64,000 nucleotides of DNA from Chlorogloeopsis sp. ULAP01 (GTDB lineage Bacteria > Cyanobacteriota > Cyanobacteriia > Cyanobacteriales > Nostocaceae): assembly GCF_030381805.1 (NCBI RefSeq), contig NZ_JAUDRH010000004.1, positions 62,001-126,000 on the forward strand, read 5' to 3'. This document shows positions 41,847 through 51,238 of the stretch, in pieces (position 1 is the first letter of the stretch; every line of letters begins with the position of its first letter). The notes under the pieces were generated by a model, which worked only from the letters and a program-made list of their open reading frames with translations, did no database searches and was not told the DNA's origin. The translations under genes were made by a program, and so were the position numbers.

Positions 41847-43583
41847 ATGAAAGTCCGCTCTAGCTACTGGCAATTGTTGCCTTATCTGTGGCCCCAATGG
41901 CCGCTGTTAGTTCGGGGAGTAGCTTGTATCTTGGGATACGTGCTGTTTACCTTATTACTACCCTATCTAGCAGGGCAAGTCGCTTTTTTTATTGGTCAGG
42001 GAAATGTTAACCAGATTGCCTACTGGCTCGGACTAGCCACTGTAGTATTTTTGGTTCGGGGGCTGTTTCAATACGGGCAGAATATTTTTATGATCGATGC
42101 TGCTCTGGAAATGGCTTTGAACGTGCGCAAACGAGTCTATGCCCACCTGCACAAACTCGGATTGGATTACTTTGAAACTGCACAGACAGGTGATCTTACT
42201 TATCGCTTGACTGAAGATGTTGATCGCGTAGGCGAGATTGTTGATAAGTTATCTCACCAGTTTCTTTCCAATATCTTGCAGCTAATTGCTATTCCCGCTT
42301 ATATGCTCTACCTGAATTGGCCGCTCACGCTTGCGGGTTTGATATTAGCTCCCATAATGGCTTGGTTAATTGGACAATTTGGTCAGCGATTACTTGTGTT
42401 ATCTCGCCAAAGTCAAAATCAAGTATCCAATTTGTCTGCGCTACTAACTGAAGTCTTTGGCGGTATTCGCGTTGTTCAGGCATTTGCAGCACAAGGGTAT
42501 GAAGTAAAGCGATTCAATCGGGAAGCAGAACACAATCGCCTAGCTAAGTATCGCACTCAACAACTCAAAGCGATTCAGTTTCCTGTAGTCGGTTTTTTGG
42601 AAGCAGTCAGTATTATGCTGCTGTTTTTATTGGGAGGATGGCAGATTTCTCAAGGCAATCTCACCGGGCAAGAATTTGTCAGCTTCTTAACTGCCGTAGC
42701 TTTACTTATTCAGCCTATAGATTTAACGATTAGCAATTACAACGAGTTTAAACAGACTGAAGCCTCTGTCGAACGCATATTTGAATTAATGGCCGAGCAG
42801 CCTAGTCTGAGTGAAAAATCGAATGCAAAACAGCTGCCACGAGTCATGGGCAAGGTAGAGTATAGCCATGTTAGTTTCGCCTACAATCCCAATCAGCCAG
42901 TTTTAAAGGATCTCAGCCTGCAAATTTCTCCTGGTAATGTGATTGCCTTGGTTGGTACTTCTGGAGCAGGCAAATCGACTTTAATTAGTCTTTTACTTCG
43001 CTTCTACGATCCTCAAGCAGGTCAAATTTTGATTGATGATATTGATATCCGCGATGTGACACTAACCAGTTTGCGCCATCAAATCGGGATTGTTCCCCAG
43101 GATATTACTCTATTTTCGGGAACGATCGCCGAAAACATTGGTTACGGTCAGGAAGAATTAGATTTAGAAGCGATTCAGGAAGCGGCAAAAATTGCCAACG
43201 CTCACTCCTTTATCACCCAATTTTCCCAGGGTTACCATAGCTGGGTAGGCGAGCGTGGAGTTAACTTATCTGGAGGACAACGCCAAAGATTAGCGATCGC
43301 CAGAGCAATTGTCAACGATCCTCGAATTCTGATCTTGGATGAGGCTACCTCTGCTCTAGATTCTGAATCAGAAGCATTAGTTCAAGAGGCGCTTGAGCGA
43401 GTGATGCAAAACCGTACGGTTTTTATTATTGCCCATCGCCTCAGCAGCGTCCGTCGCGCTGACTGTATTCTCGTACTAGAACAAGGACAAGTGGTAGAAT
43501 CTGGTACGCACGATTCTCTCCTTTCCCAAGGAGGACGGTATGCCCGTTTTTACGCCCAACAGTTCTACTCTACAAATCAGTAG
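41847..43583 (+). CDS. ABC exporter half-transporter (MsbA/MdlB-like)
   Basis: 578 residues. Six-helix ABC exporter membrane domain (1-310) fused to a nucleotide-binding domain with Walker A GTSGAGKSTL, Q-loop VPQDITLFSGT, signature NLSGGQRQR, Walker B ILILDEATSALDS and H-loop IAHRLSS. Acts as a homodimer to flip or export lipids or peptides. Strong ribosome site AAGGAG. The LpxB-related gene directly upstream suggests a lipid substrate, by inference only. Confidence 0.93.
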   Translation: MKVRSSYWQLLPYLWPQWPLLVRGVACILGYVLFTLLLPYLAGQVAFFIGQGNVNQIAYWLGLATVVFLVRGLFQYGQNIFMIDAALEMALNVRKRVYAHLHKLGLDYFETAQTGDLTYRLTEDVDRVGEIVDKLSHQFLSNILQLIAIPAYMLYLNWPLTLAGLILAPIMAWLIGQFGQRLLVLSRQSQNQVSNLSALLTEVFGGIRVVQAFAAQGYEVKRFNREAEHNRLAKYRTQQLKAIQFPVVGFLEAVSIMLLFLLGGWQISQGNLTGQEFVSFLTAVALLIQPIDLTISNYNEFKQTEASVERIFELMAEQPSLSEKSNAKQLPRVMGKVEYSHVSFAYNPNQPVLKDLSLQISPGNVIALVGTSGAGKSTLISLLLRFYDPQAGQILIDDIDIRDVTLTSLRHQIGIVPQDITLFSGTIAENIGYGQEELDLEAIQEAAKIANAHSFITQFSQGYHSWVGERGVNLSGGQRQRLAIARAIVNDPRILILDEATSALDSESEALVQEALERVMQNRTVFIIAHRLSSVRRADCILVLEQGQVVESGTHDSLLSQGGRYARFYAQQFYSTNQ

Positions 43584-43593
43584 TCGACACCTT

Positions 43594-43633
43594 AAAAGGT
43601 GCGGCTACACAGACAATGCCTGCCTTTGCAGGC
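43594..43633 (+). terminator. Double hairpin after the ABC exporter gene
   Basis: CACCTTAAAAGGTG (43598-43611) forms one hairpin, and GCCTGC (43618-43623) / GCAGGC (43628-43633) a second with a CTTT loop. It separates the exporter gene from the convergent Nudix gene. Confidence 0.6.
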
Positions 43634-43653
43634 TTAAGTGAACCGCTATTAGT

Positions 43654-44088
43654 CTATAAATAATCACAAAAATCCTCAGGCCCTAACCTCAATTCACCTG
43701 ATTTAACGCGAGCAATATCTATCCAAAGAGCTTTGTGTTGAGAATTATGTGTTGGTTCAACGAAAACTAATTCCTGCAACTGATAAAACTTTGGATTGAT
43801 AAACTCGCATTCATAAACTTGCACGATTTCGTGACCTGGTTTACCTTCAAGAGTAAATAAATTTTCCAGACAACCCCGATAGCGAATATTTTTTAATTCT
43901 GCTTGGATTTCTTCTTGAAATTCTCTCTCCAGTGCGGCACAGCTAGTTTCACCAAATTCAATACTGCCACCCAAGGCACGATAATATTTTTGTTGCTTTA
44001 CTGAATCATAATCTTCAGAAACAAAAATCCGATTTTCATCTCGGATTAATCCAAATACTTTTACCCGAATTTTTATTGTTTTTTTCAT
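43654..44088 (-). CDS. Nudix hydrolase, copy A
   Basis: 144 residues from ATG 44086-44088 (an ATG 12 codons upstream is less likely). The Nudix box is GGSIEFGETSCAALEREFQEEIQAEL, i.e. GX5EX7REUXEEXGU with the terminal Gly-U replaced by Gln-Ala. It hydrolyses nucleoside diphosphate-linked compounds; substrate unknown. About 60% similar by eye to copy B (44328-44780) on the same strand and to the pseudogene at 36.8 kb, so the family has been duplicated locally. Confidence 0.87.
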   Translation of the reverse strand: MKKTIKIRVKVFGLIRDENRIFVSEDYDSVKQQKYYRALGGSIEFGETSCAALEREFQEEIQAELKNIRYRGCLENLFTLEGKPGHEIVQVYECEFINPKFYQLQELVFVEPTHNSQHKALWIDIARVKSGELRLGPEDFCDYL

Positions 44089-44144
44089 TAATTTACTTTT
44101 AATGTGAATTAAAACGGCAAGCAAAAATCATATTTTAGAAATCG

Positions 44145-44205
44145 ACCACAGATAGACACCGATAAACACAGATTTTATCTGTGTCCATCTGTGTTTATTT
44201 GTGGT
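44145..44205. repeat. Imperfect palindrome of ACACAGAT-type repeats
   Basis: ACCACAGATAGACACC through CACAGAT, then ATCTGTGTCC to TGTGGT: two complementary halves of about 28 bp around TTTT. It belongs to the common AACACAGATAAACACAGAT intergenic repeat type. Lies between the two Nudix genes. Confidence 0.75.
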
Positions 44206-44327
44206 TGTAATTAACGTAGATCGTGATGCTTGCTAGAAGTCTATTATAGTAGTCCTCAACTTCTGCTCAGATAGCGCTACTAAGAGCCTTTTCTATCGCA
44301 TAATTTTAGTCGTGTCAGTCCACTCAA

Positions 44328-44780
44328 TCACAGAAATTCAAAAATCTGCTCTGGAACTAACTTTAATTCTCCCGATTTGAAGCGACTAATCTCTACCCAC
44401 AAAGCTGTTTTTTGTCGTTCACCTTCAGCAAATACTATCTTTTCCAATTGATAAAAATTAGGGTCAACAAAATCGCATTCATAAAGTTGAATGATTTCGT
44501 GACCAGGTTGACCATTATAAATAAATATATTCTCCAAACAACCCAAATAGCGAATATTAGTTAATTCTGCTTGAATTTCTTCTTTAAACTCACGCTTGAG
44601 GGCTTCTAAACTAGTTTCACCAAAGTCTACACCACCGCCCAAGGCACGATAAAAAGTTTGCTGCGTAAATTTATCGTAGCCTTGAGAGATGAAAAGGCGT
44701 TCGCGTAGCGTACGCTTTGCGTACTCGCTATCTCGAATTAATCCCAAGGCTAAGACGCGAATTTCTCCTGATTTGCCCAT
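44328..44780 (-). CDS. Nudix hydrolase, copy B, with an in-frame repeat insertion
   Basis: 150 residues. The Nudix box is GGVDFGETSLEALKREFKEEIQAEL with catalytic REFKEE Glu pair. Compared with copy A, residues about 18-28 (SEYAKRTLRER) are extra and fall where copy A has ENR; the DNA there (44697-44728) is a palindromic small dispersed repeat. The insertion is a multiple of three and sits before the Nudix fold core, so the enzyme may still work. Nine bp separate its start from the stop of the DUF3531 gene upstream, suggesting co-transcription. Confidence 0.88.
   Translation of the reverse strand: MGKSGEIRVLALGLIRDSEYAKRTLRERLFISQGYDKFTQQTFYRALGGGVDFGETSLEALKREFKEEIQAELTNIRYLGCLENIFIYNGQPGHEIIQLYECDFVDPNFYQLEKIVFAEGERQKTALWVEISRFKSGELKLVPEQIFEFL
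44697..44728. repeat. Small palindromic dispersed repeat inside the Nudix gene
   Basis: GCGTTCGCGTAGCGTACGC then TTTGCGTACTCGC: nested inverted repeats with GCGTACGC core. The paralogue lacks it, with a net difference of 8 codons (24 bp). It matches the description of cyanobacterial small dispersed repeats that insert in frame. Confidence 0.75.
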
Positions 44781-44788
44781 TGTTATCG

Positions 44789-45241
44789 CTAGTTATCGTA
44801 GATAAACGAAGGACGACTTTCACTTTCTTCGACAGGCCAATCTGGATTCTCGCCGCCGATGTAAACTTCATCAATGGTGACGTACTCCACACCCAATTGC
44901 TGAATGGCGTTAATCAGAATATCTAAAGCGATCGCATCAGAGGTTCCTAAGTCAAACCAGCAACGCGCCCATTCTCCTTGGTATTCAAAGTCACCCTTAT
45001 TGTGCATCAGTGCTAGCAAGCTTCTATCGTATGCTTCTGAATCATAATTCATGTAGCTGATATCTAATCCTGTCTCCTGTACCTGGAGATTTTCGGCATT
45101 AAATGCGCCCAATTTGCCCAGATAAAACCAAGAATCAAAAAGCTCTTCTACATACTCTCTTTCACGTGCAGAAGGTACAGTGCTGAATTTTAGCCAAATC
45201 CACAAATCAAAAGGGTTAAATTCGCGAAACTGTATTTTCAT
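44789..45241 (-). CDS. DUF3531-family protein
   Basis: 150 residues. The conserved pattern FNPFDLWIWLKFSTVPSARE, EELFDSWFYLGKLGAFNAEN and CWFDLGTSDAIALDILINAI matches DUF3531, found in cyanobacteria and plastid-bearing plants. Soluble, acidic, function unknown. It is 8 bp upstream of Nudix copy B on the same strand. Confidence 0.82.
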   Translation of the reverse strand: MKIQFREFNPFDLWIWLKFSTVPSAREREYVEELFDSWFYLGKLGAFNAENLQVQETGLDISYMNYDSEAYDRSLLALMHNKGDFEYQGEWARCWFDLGTSDAIALDILINAIQQLGVEYVTIDEVYIGGENPDWPVEESESRPSFIYDN

Positions 45242-45291
45242 TCCTTAAAAAATCTCTAAGTAATTATTGCTCATGACTAATTGTAGAAGAA

Positions 45292-45459
45292 GGGGATTGG
45301 GTATTGGGTATTGGGTACTGGTGATTGGGTATTGGGGATTGGGTAATTCAATTTTGGATTTTGGAGCAAAGCGATTTTGGATTGGAACTTAATCTAAAAT
45401 CTAAAATTTCTAGCCCCTAGTCCCTAGTCCCCTGTCACCTGTCACCTGTCCCCTGTCCC
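45292..45459. repeat. Heptamer tandem repeats around a unique core
   Basis: GGGTATT/GGGTACT heptamers (45292-45346), a short AATCTAAAATCTAAAATT segment, then CCCTAGT and CCTGTCA/CCTGTCC heptamers (about 45409-45461) that reach the stop of the TPR gene. The G-rich and C-rich blocks could pair. Confidence 0.85.
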
Positions 45460-46398
45460 CTACCTTTGGGCTTTAGCAATATCTCTAACTGTGAGGCGGC
45501 GTTCGCGTTGAATTTGTTTTACCAAACCTGCTGGCAGTTGAGCTTGTTTCGTCAGCGCTTTGTCAAAATTATTTACCGCTTCCTGCATCATTTGTTGATT
45601 TTTATCTTTTTTTGCCATTCCGCGTTGAATTTGGGCTTTTAAATAATACAATTCTGGATTATCTGGTGTCATTTTTAAGGCACGTTCTGCATATTCAAGT
45701 GCGCGATCGTACCGTTTTAAATCTCGATAAGCAAGGGCAATACCTCGATTCACCAAATACTGAGGCCCAGCATTTTTTTCTAAACGTTCTATTGCCTGTT
45801 CTGGACTAGCAAATGGCAAATTTACAGCCAGCATCAAGTCCATATAGCCCTTGAGCAAATTCAGTTCTGCATCGTTGGCAGCAACAGCTTCGGCTTGCTC
45901 TAAATGTTTATAAATTTCCCGCAGTCTGCCTAAGGCTTTTGGTGCAGCACTGACTGTACCTTCGCGCTGCATAATCACTGCCCCTTCTAAAAAATGACCA
46001 ACAGCAGTATACAGATTTCCGCGTAAAGGATCGCTAGAAGTTAGTTTTTGGGCAATTTCTAAAGTTTTCTTGCTATAGGTTTCTAATGAAGCCCAATCCT
46101 TATTGGTGTATGCTAATGATGCCTTCATTGCATAGGCGAGGGGTTCATTTGGTTCTTTAGATAGTGCCTGTTGTAGATAATTTTCGGCGGCTTTATAGTC
46201 ACCCTTTTGGAAAATGGCGTTGAATGCTGCTTCAGTATTGTTACCAATGTTACGCGCTTCTTTGCTACGAAAAGGATCGGCAGCAACAGAGGGATTGCCC
46301 CAAACATTGAGAACTAGAGTTGTTGCAATAGCAACTTGAGCAAGCTTGGTCAACCTAGTAGGCACAGTTGCTTGCACAGGTGGAAACCTTTTAATCAT
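45460..46398 (-). CDS. TPR-repeat protein with signal peptide
   Basis: 312 residues. N-terminal signal (LAQVAIATTLVLNVWGNPSVAA) then TPR units: about 48-80 (AFNAIFQKGDYKAAENYLQQ), 84-115, and a well-formed one at about 215-250 (NRGIALAYRDLKRYDRALEY). Probably a periplasmic or thylakoid-lumen protein-interaction scaffold. A Sll/Slr-type conserved cyanobacterial protein; partner unknown. Its 3' end abuts a heptamer repeat. Confidence 0.82.
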   Translation of the reverse strand: MIKRFPPVQATVPTRLTKLAQVAIATTLVLNVWGNPSVAADPFRSKEARNIGNNTEAAFNAIFQKGDYKAAENYLQQALSKEPNEPLAYAMKASLAYTNKDWASLETYSKKTLEIAQKLTSSDPLRGNLYTAVGHFLEGAVIMQREGTVSAAPKALGRLREIYKHLEQAEAVAANDAELNLLKGYMDLMLAVNLPFASPEQAIERLEKNAGPQYLVNRGIALAYRDLKRYDRALEYAERALKMTPDNPELYYLKAQIQRGMAKKDKNQQMMQEAVNNFDKALTKQAQLPAGLVKQIQRERRLTVRDIAKAQR

Positions 46399-46710
46399 TG
46401 TTACGTTTCCTTCAGAAGAATTGCTGTTGAATTTGTTTAATGTGTTACTTAAAATGCAAGGAAGTGAGTCACGCTCACTATTGTGTTAGGCTAATTTTTT
46501 ATACTGTTTGACTGTGGTAATTTTTACAGGTTCCCATTCCCTTATAGCTATTATTTAAAGTTTTAACTCGCTGCAATGAGGCAGCAGTGTAATTCTAGCT
46601 GCTATATAGAAGATATGAGCAGGGTATGCACTATAAATTTTTCGGGACTTTGTAACCGCTCGCAGTGTAGTTAATTAAGTAAGTTGCTGACTTTTTGGTA
46701 CTTTTAGCAA
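46399..46710. other. Divergent promoter region
   Basis: 312 bp between the TPR gene (minus) and the ABC ATPase gene (plus). AT-rich, including a TTTTTTATACTGTTTGACTG segment near 46497. No repeat, RNA gene or clear regulator site recognised. Confidence 0.45.
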
Positions 46711-47394
46711 ATGCTCTATCTGAAAAATCTAATTTATCATCCCACAGCTTGCCCAACTTCAATTCTCAAATCTATTAATTTGAACTTAGCACCTCAACAG
46801 TTAGGTCTGATTATCGGGCCAAGTGGTTCTGGCAAAAGTACGTTACTAGAGATTTTGTCTGGGTTAGCGGAACCCACTTCTGGCTCTGTTTTCTGGCGCG
46901 AACAAAATTTAACTGCTGAACAGCTACAACAATTAGCAGGATTAGTATTTCAATTCCCTGAACGGCATTTTTGTGGCGGTACGATTTTAGAAGAGTTGCG
47001 CTTAGGACATCCAGAATTGGGAGCAGAGCGAGTTAGGCAGGCATTGCAAGAAGTGGGCTTAGAGCATTTATCGCTTTCGTCATCACCCCATGCATTAAGT
47101 GGTGGTCAGCAACGACGTTTGGCTTTAGCCGTACAATTAATTCGCCAGCCAAATTTATTATTGCTGGATGAACCTACGGCTGGTTTGGATTGGTCAATGC
47201 GTAGACAACTGGTAAATTTATTGGCGAAACTAAAACGAGATCGGACGTTATTAGTAGTAACCCACGACGCAGGAGATTTGTTAGCGATCGCCGACTGTTG
47301 CTGGAGCATTAATCATGGTGAACTAGAAGCAATCGATCCATACACATTGGAAAAATTAGAAACCAATGTCCAAGAACCTCTGCCCGCAGCGTGA
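46711..47394 (+). CDS. ABC transporter ATPase, energy-coupling (CbiO/ABCI)-like
   Basis: 227 residues, single nucleotide-binding domain: Walker A GPSGSGKSTL, Q-loop VFQFPERHFCG, signature ALSGGQQRRL, Walker B LLLLDEPTAGLD, H-loop VTHDAGD. The QFPERHFC Q-loop is characteristic of energy-coupling-factor-type ATPases and of the cyanobacterial/plant ABCI group. No permease is adjacent, so the partner lies elsewhere. Cytosolic face of the membrane. Confidence 0.88.
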   Translation: MLYLKNLIYHPTACPTSILKSINLNLAPQQLGLIIGPSGSGKSTLLEILSGLAEPTSGSVFWREQNLTAEQLQQLAGLVFQFPERHFCGGTILEELRLGHPELGAERVRQALQEVGLEHLSLSSSPHALSGGQQRRLALAVQLIRQPNLLLLDEPTAGLDWSMRRQLVNLLAKLKRDRTLLVVTHDAGDLLAIADCCWSINHGELEAIDPYTLEKLETNVQEPLPAA

Positions 47395-47570
47395 GAAGAA
47401 GCAGAGGGGCGCTTCAGGGGCAGAGGAGATGGGGAGAACAACTAATGACAACCACTAACCAATGACTAACTACTAACCACTTGGTTATTGTTTGGTTATG
47501 TTGCAAGCGACGTTAGCAAGCGCGTGGCGGGCTGTACACTGGCCACTAGATAAGATTCCTTGATTAAAAG

Positions 47571-48305
47571 ATGTTAACGATTAAGCCCTCACTACGCGAG
47601 CAACAACATCCTCTGATTCGTCAACTGGCTGATAGCATTGAAGCAGTCTGGCAAAAGCACCTAGATCTGTCACCCTACAATTTGCCGGCAGAACTGGGGT
47701 ATGTAGAAGGTAGACTGGAAGGCGAGAAACTAACCATCGAAAATCGCTGCTATCAAACACCCCAGTTTCGCAAATTGCACTTGGAATTGGCAAAAGTGGG
47801 AAATATGCTAGATATTTTGCACTGTGTGATGTTTCCCCGCCCAGATTACGATTTGCCGATGTTTGGTTGCGATTTAGTCGGAGGTAGGGGACAAATTAGT
47901 GCAGCGATCGCGGATCTTTCACCAGTTAGTTCTGATCGCTCCCTACCAGAATCTTATATCTCATTACTCTCGGCACTGCCAACATTCAATTTTTCTCAAC
48001 CGCGAGAATTACCTGAATGGGGACACATCTTTTCTGATTTTTGTATCTTTGTCCGCCCGGCTTCACCTGAAGAAGAAGCGATGTTTCTCAAACACGTGCA
48101 GGCATTTCTGGAGATTCACTGCCAAAATGCGATCGCCTCCACACCAGTTTCATCCGACAAGGTAAGACAAATTATTGCTGGGCAGCATAATTATTGCAGC
48201 AACCAGCAGCAAAATGACAAAACTCGTCGTGTCCTGGAAAAAGCTTTTGGTTCAGAATGGGCAGAAAATTATATGTCTACAGTTTTGTTTGATCTACCAA
48301 ATTAA
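47571..48305 (+). CDS. pcyA: Phycocyanobilin:ferredoxin oxidoreductase
   Basis: 244 residues. Makes phycocyanobilin from biliverdin IXalpha by two ferredoxin-driven two-electron steps; the chromophore goes to phycobilisomes and phytochromes. The key residues align with Synechocystis PcyA at a constant offset of four: Glu72 (E76), His84 (H88, in DILHCVMFPRPDYDLP) and Asp101 (D105, in MFGCDLVGG). Normal length. Stands alone; a GC-rich segment and TTGTTTGGTTATG precede it. Confidence 0.97.
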   Translation: MLTIKPSLREQQHPLIRQLADSIEAVWQKHLDLSPYNLPAELGYVEGRLEGEKLTIENRCYQTPQFRKLHLELAKVGNMLDILHCVMFPRPDYDLPMFGCDLVGGRGQISAAIADLSPVSSDRSLPESYISLLSALPTFNFSQPRELPEWGHIFSDFCIFVRPASPEEEAMFLKHVQAFLEIHCQNAIASTPVSSDKVRQIIAGQHNYCSNQQQNDKTRRVLEKAFGSEWAENYMSTVLFDLPN

Positions 48306-48345
48306 ATAAGTAGAAAGCACAGAGAACTCTCTAGACGCTTTGCGG

Positions 48346-49080
48346 CTACTTTCGCTTATCCACTACTCTACCTTGAAGCCGGACTACGTCCGTCTACGTG
48401 TCTCCCACAGGGTGCGCCGTCGCACGGCGAGCCTCCTTGTGGAGGAGCTACGCTAACAGAATTTCGGTGGGGCAGAAGGAAGGAAAACCGGATGGAAACA
48501 GGAGCAGACAAAGGGCAAAACATGAATCATGATTTTTCTTGTTCCCGTGTCCCCATTTCACCATGTCCTCTTTCTGTCTACGTACTTATTTCTCAAACTG
48601 CTCCCTTTGGTAATAAATAAAAATCTAAAGTGTAAATTGTGAAGTGTAATTGTACAGAATGAACTAATTAAGTCATATTTACACTTCAGAAATCGAGTCT
48701 TTATATTTCATCCTTTATACTCTCTTTTTCTTGCAAGGTATTACACCAAATTTGCGCAGGGAGTCTTGTTTCAAAATTCTGGACTAGCCTATTAATCAAT
48801 GGTTGGAATCCAAAATCCGTCTTGAAAAGCTTTGAGCAGAGGTTTCCTCCGCACCCTTACGGGAAGCCACTCCGCGTCTACAAACTTTTCGCAAAATCAC
48901 GCCAGGTAACGCCAGTCGCTACAACGCGCTTAACCCGACGCCAGGTGCTACAACGCGGGGAACCCGCGCAACGCACTGGCTCCGCAAGGGCGCTTACGCT
49001 CCTTTATGCCGGGAAACCCTTTCACCAGTCACCTGCGGAGGGAAACCCTCCCGCAGTGCTGGTTCACCACCGCAGTGGCT
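48346..49080. repeat. Dispersed GC-rich repeat elements, copy 2 (inverted)
   Basis: 48346-48401 is the reverse complement of about 63101-63156 (shared CTTTCGCTTATCCACTACTC and GGACTACGTCCGTCTACGTG). 48904-49016 is the reverse complement of about 63166-63278 (shared AACGCGCTTAACCCGACGCC). Between them lie hairpins (CGCCG/CGGCG near 48415, CCTCC/GGAGG near 48432) and about 400 bp of ordinary AT-rich DNA. The plus-strand open frame at 48822-49163 is repeat translation, not a gene. Confidence 0.8.
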
Positions 49081-49857
49081 CCAAAATCCACGCATTGGTA
49101 TTACCCATCATCTGTAGACTCTGTTACGTTTCCCAAAAAGTTATTAATGTAGAATTCATTTAAGAAAGTACAATAGACTAAAAAACATAAGCTGCCAAAG
49201 GAGGAGCTTGGAAGTAAAGATCCAAAGATAATCCAAGTGATGTGTAAGTAACTATTGATAGCAGAAAAGCACACAATTAAAATTGACTCTCATTTATCTC
49301 TAGTTAATCAAATGGATGGTAATAAATCCATTCAGACTTAGTACTTATGTAAAAGTACCCTCAAACTCCACAGAATCTCTTCAACCAGCCAGGTGTGTCT
49401 AGGGGGTACAAATTTTAGATTTTCTATTTTGGCTTTTGCAATGAAAGAAACTGATAGCTTGATACTGGTTATTAATTCTTGTGTAGTAGTTTTTTATGAA
49501 CATTGTAACAAGTCAATCTCATCAAGTAGTAAATTTTAGACCATCAGCATAAGCTAGTTGAAATTGACAACAAAAAGGAATTTCAATAGTCTTGAACTCA
49601 TTTTCAAGAGTTTAGGCACAATTTTTGCGTAGTTACTTAGTCCAAATTCTTGAATATTTATGAAATACCAAAACGCCATTGTGAAAACTATGGCGTTGAA
49701 TGTTCTGGAATTCTATGATTTTCAGCAATATAACTTTAAATTTACTGTTAGTTCTCCTTGACATTGATTCGTTAGCAGCGAATTCTTTTTAACTAATTTA
49801 AATGATGTTTAACTTGCTTTTTACTTTCGTTAGTAAACTTCAGACAACCAACACACC
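49081..49857. other. Upstream region of devBCA
   Basis: 777 bp of AT-rich, unique-looking DNA before devB. In Anabaena devBCA is driven by NtcA; I looked for GTA-N8-TAC and found no perfect match, only partial ones. No gene seen. Confidence 0.45.
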
Positions 49858-51153
49858 ATGTCAAGGGCAAGAGAAGAGACAAGGTTAAACGAACAGCCTC
49901 AGGTTTTGTGGGCGATCGCTATAGTTCTACCGGTAACAGTTGCTGCTGGAGTGCTAGCTATGGCTAAACTAGAGCAACTTCAAAAGCTCAACGAGCCTGT
50001 AACCAGCAAGCCTGTTGTGAATAGTATTCATGCAATGGGACGCTTGGAGCCGCAAGGAGAAGTAATTAAGCTTTCTGCTCCAGCAGGAGTTCAAGGAGGC
50101 ACACGAGTTGAGCAACTCTTTGTCAAAGAGGGAGAACGTGTTAAAAAAGGCCAAGTAATTGCTATTCTTGATAACTTTGCTACCAACACAGCAGTAGTAG
50201 AAGAAGCAAGAGCAAGACTCTTAGAAGCTAGAGCCAACTGGGCGCAAGTCAAAGCTGGTATGCCAAGGGACATTCAAGCTCAAAAAGCTGTTATTGCTCG
50301 TTTACAAGCTCAGTTACGTGGTGAAGCAGTTGCTCAACAAGCATTGATAAATCGTGTCGAAGCCGAATTGCGAGGGCAACAAGATGTTTTCAGAGCAACG
50401 GTGGCTCGCATCCAAGCTGAACAACGTAATGCCCTAGTTGATGCTCAACGCTACGATTTTTTATATACAGAAGGTGCAATTTCCCAACAAGAACGCGACA
50501 GGAGACGCCTAAGTGCCACAACCACTACTCAACAATTAGCTGAGAGCCAAGCCAGCCGCAGACAGGCGATCGCTACTTTGCAACAGCAAATTGCGGAAGC
50601 TAAAGTTAACCGGGACAAAACTATAGCTATTTTGCAACAACAAATCGACGAAGAAAGAACTAGATTGCAAAGAATTCAAGAAGTTAGTCCTAACAGTATG
50701 CAAATAGCACAAGCTCAAGTTGTGAATGCGATCGCAGCTCTAAAAAAGGCGGAAGCACAGCTGCGGTTGAGCTATCTTAAAGCACCTATTGCCGGAGAAA
50801 TTCTCAAAATTCACACCAAATCCGGAGAAACTATGAGTGTGGATGGCATTGCTGAAATTGGGCGAACAGATCAAATGATGGTTGTTGCGGAAGTTTCTGA
50901 AGATAGTATTGGTAAAGTACGTTTAGGTCAAGAAGTGACAATCACCAGCGACAATGGAGCTTTTAGCGGTGAATTGCAGGGAACTGTAGCAGAGATTGGT
51001 AGAAAAGTTGGTAAGAAAGACGTACTAAATACAGATCCAGCCGCAGATGTTGATGCCAGAGTCGTAGAAGTCAGGATTGCTCTATCTCCATCAGATAGTG
51101 CAAAGGTTGCAGGTTTAACTTATGCCAAAGTTGTTGTTGGTATCAAAATTTAA
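49858..51153 (+). CDS. devB: DevB-like membrane fusion protein of a DevBCA exporter
   Basis: 431 residues. One N-terminal membrane anchor (VLWAIAIVLPVTVAAGVLAM), a lipoyl-like half (RLEPQGEVIKLSAP), a long coiled coil (about 110-290, with the second lipoyl half after it at LSYLKAPIAGEILKIHTKSGE), and beta-barrel/MPD regions to the end. Such HlyD-type adaptors link the DevCA pump to an outer-membrane TolC channel. In Anabaena devBCA is needed to export heterocyst glycolipids; several paralogues exist, so the substrate here is inferred. First gene of devB-devC-devA. Confidence 0.9.
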   Translation: MSRAREETRLNEQPQVLWAIAIVLPVTVAAGVLAMAKLEQLQKLNEPVTSKPVVNSIHAMGRLEPQGEVIKLSAPAGVQGGTRVEQLFVKEGERVKKGQVIAILDNFATNTAVVEEARARLLEARANWAQVKAGMPRDIQAQKAVIARLQAQLRGEAVAQQALINRVEAELRGQQDVFRATVARIQAEQRNALVDAQRYDFLYTEGAISQQERDRRRLSATTTTQQLAESQASRRQAIATLQQQIAEAKVNRDKTIAILQQQIDEERTRLQRIQEVSPNSMQIAQAQVVNAIAALKKAEAQLRLSYLKAPIAGEILKIHTKSGETMSVDGIAEIGRTDQMMVVAEVSEDSIGKVRLGQEVTITSDNGAFSGELQGTVAEIGRKVGKKDVLNTDPAADVDARVVEVRIALSPSDSAKVAGLTYAKVVVGIKI

Positions 51154-51238
51154 GTCACGACTTTTTCAAAAATAATTCGTGTCTAATTTAACTTAATAAA
51201 TTTATAAATTTTTCTCAAAATCTTAGGAGATAAAGATA

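Noticed and set aside
48822..49163. 113-codon plus-strand open frame
   Set aside because: It spans the GC-rich dispersed repeat; similar translations arise from the other copies.
49320..49857. Possible NtcA boxes upstream of devB
   Set aside because: Only partial GTA/TAC spacings were found; no exact GTA-N8-TAC match.
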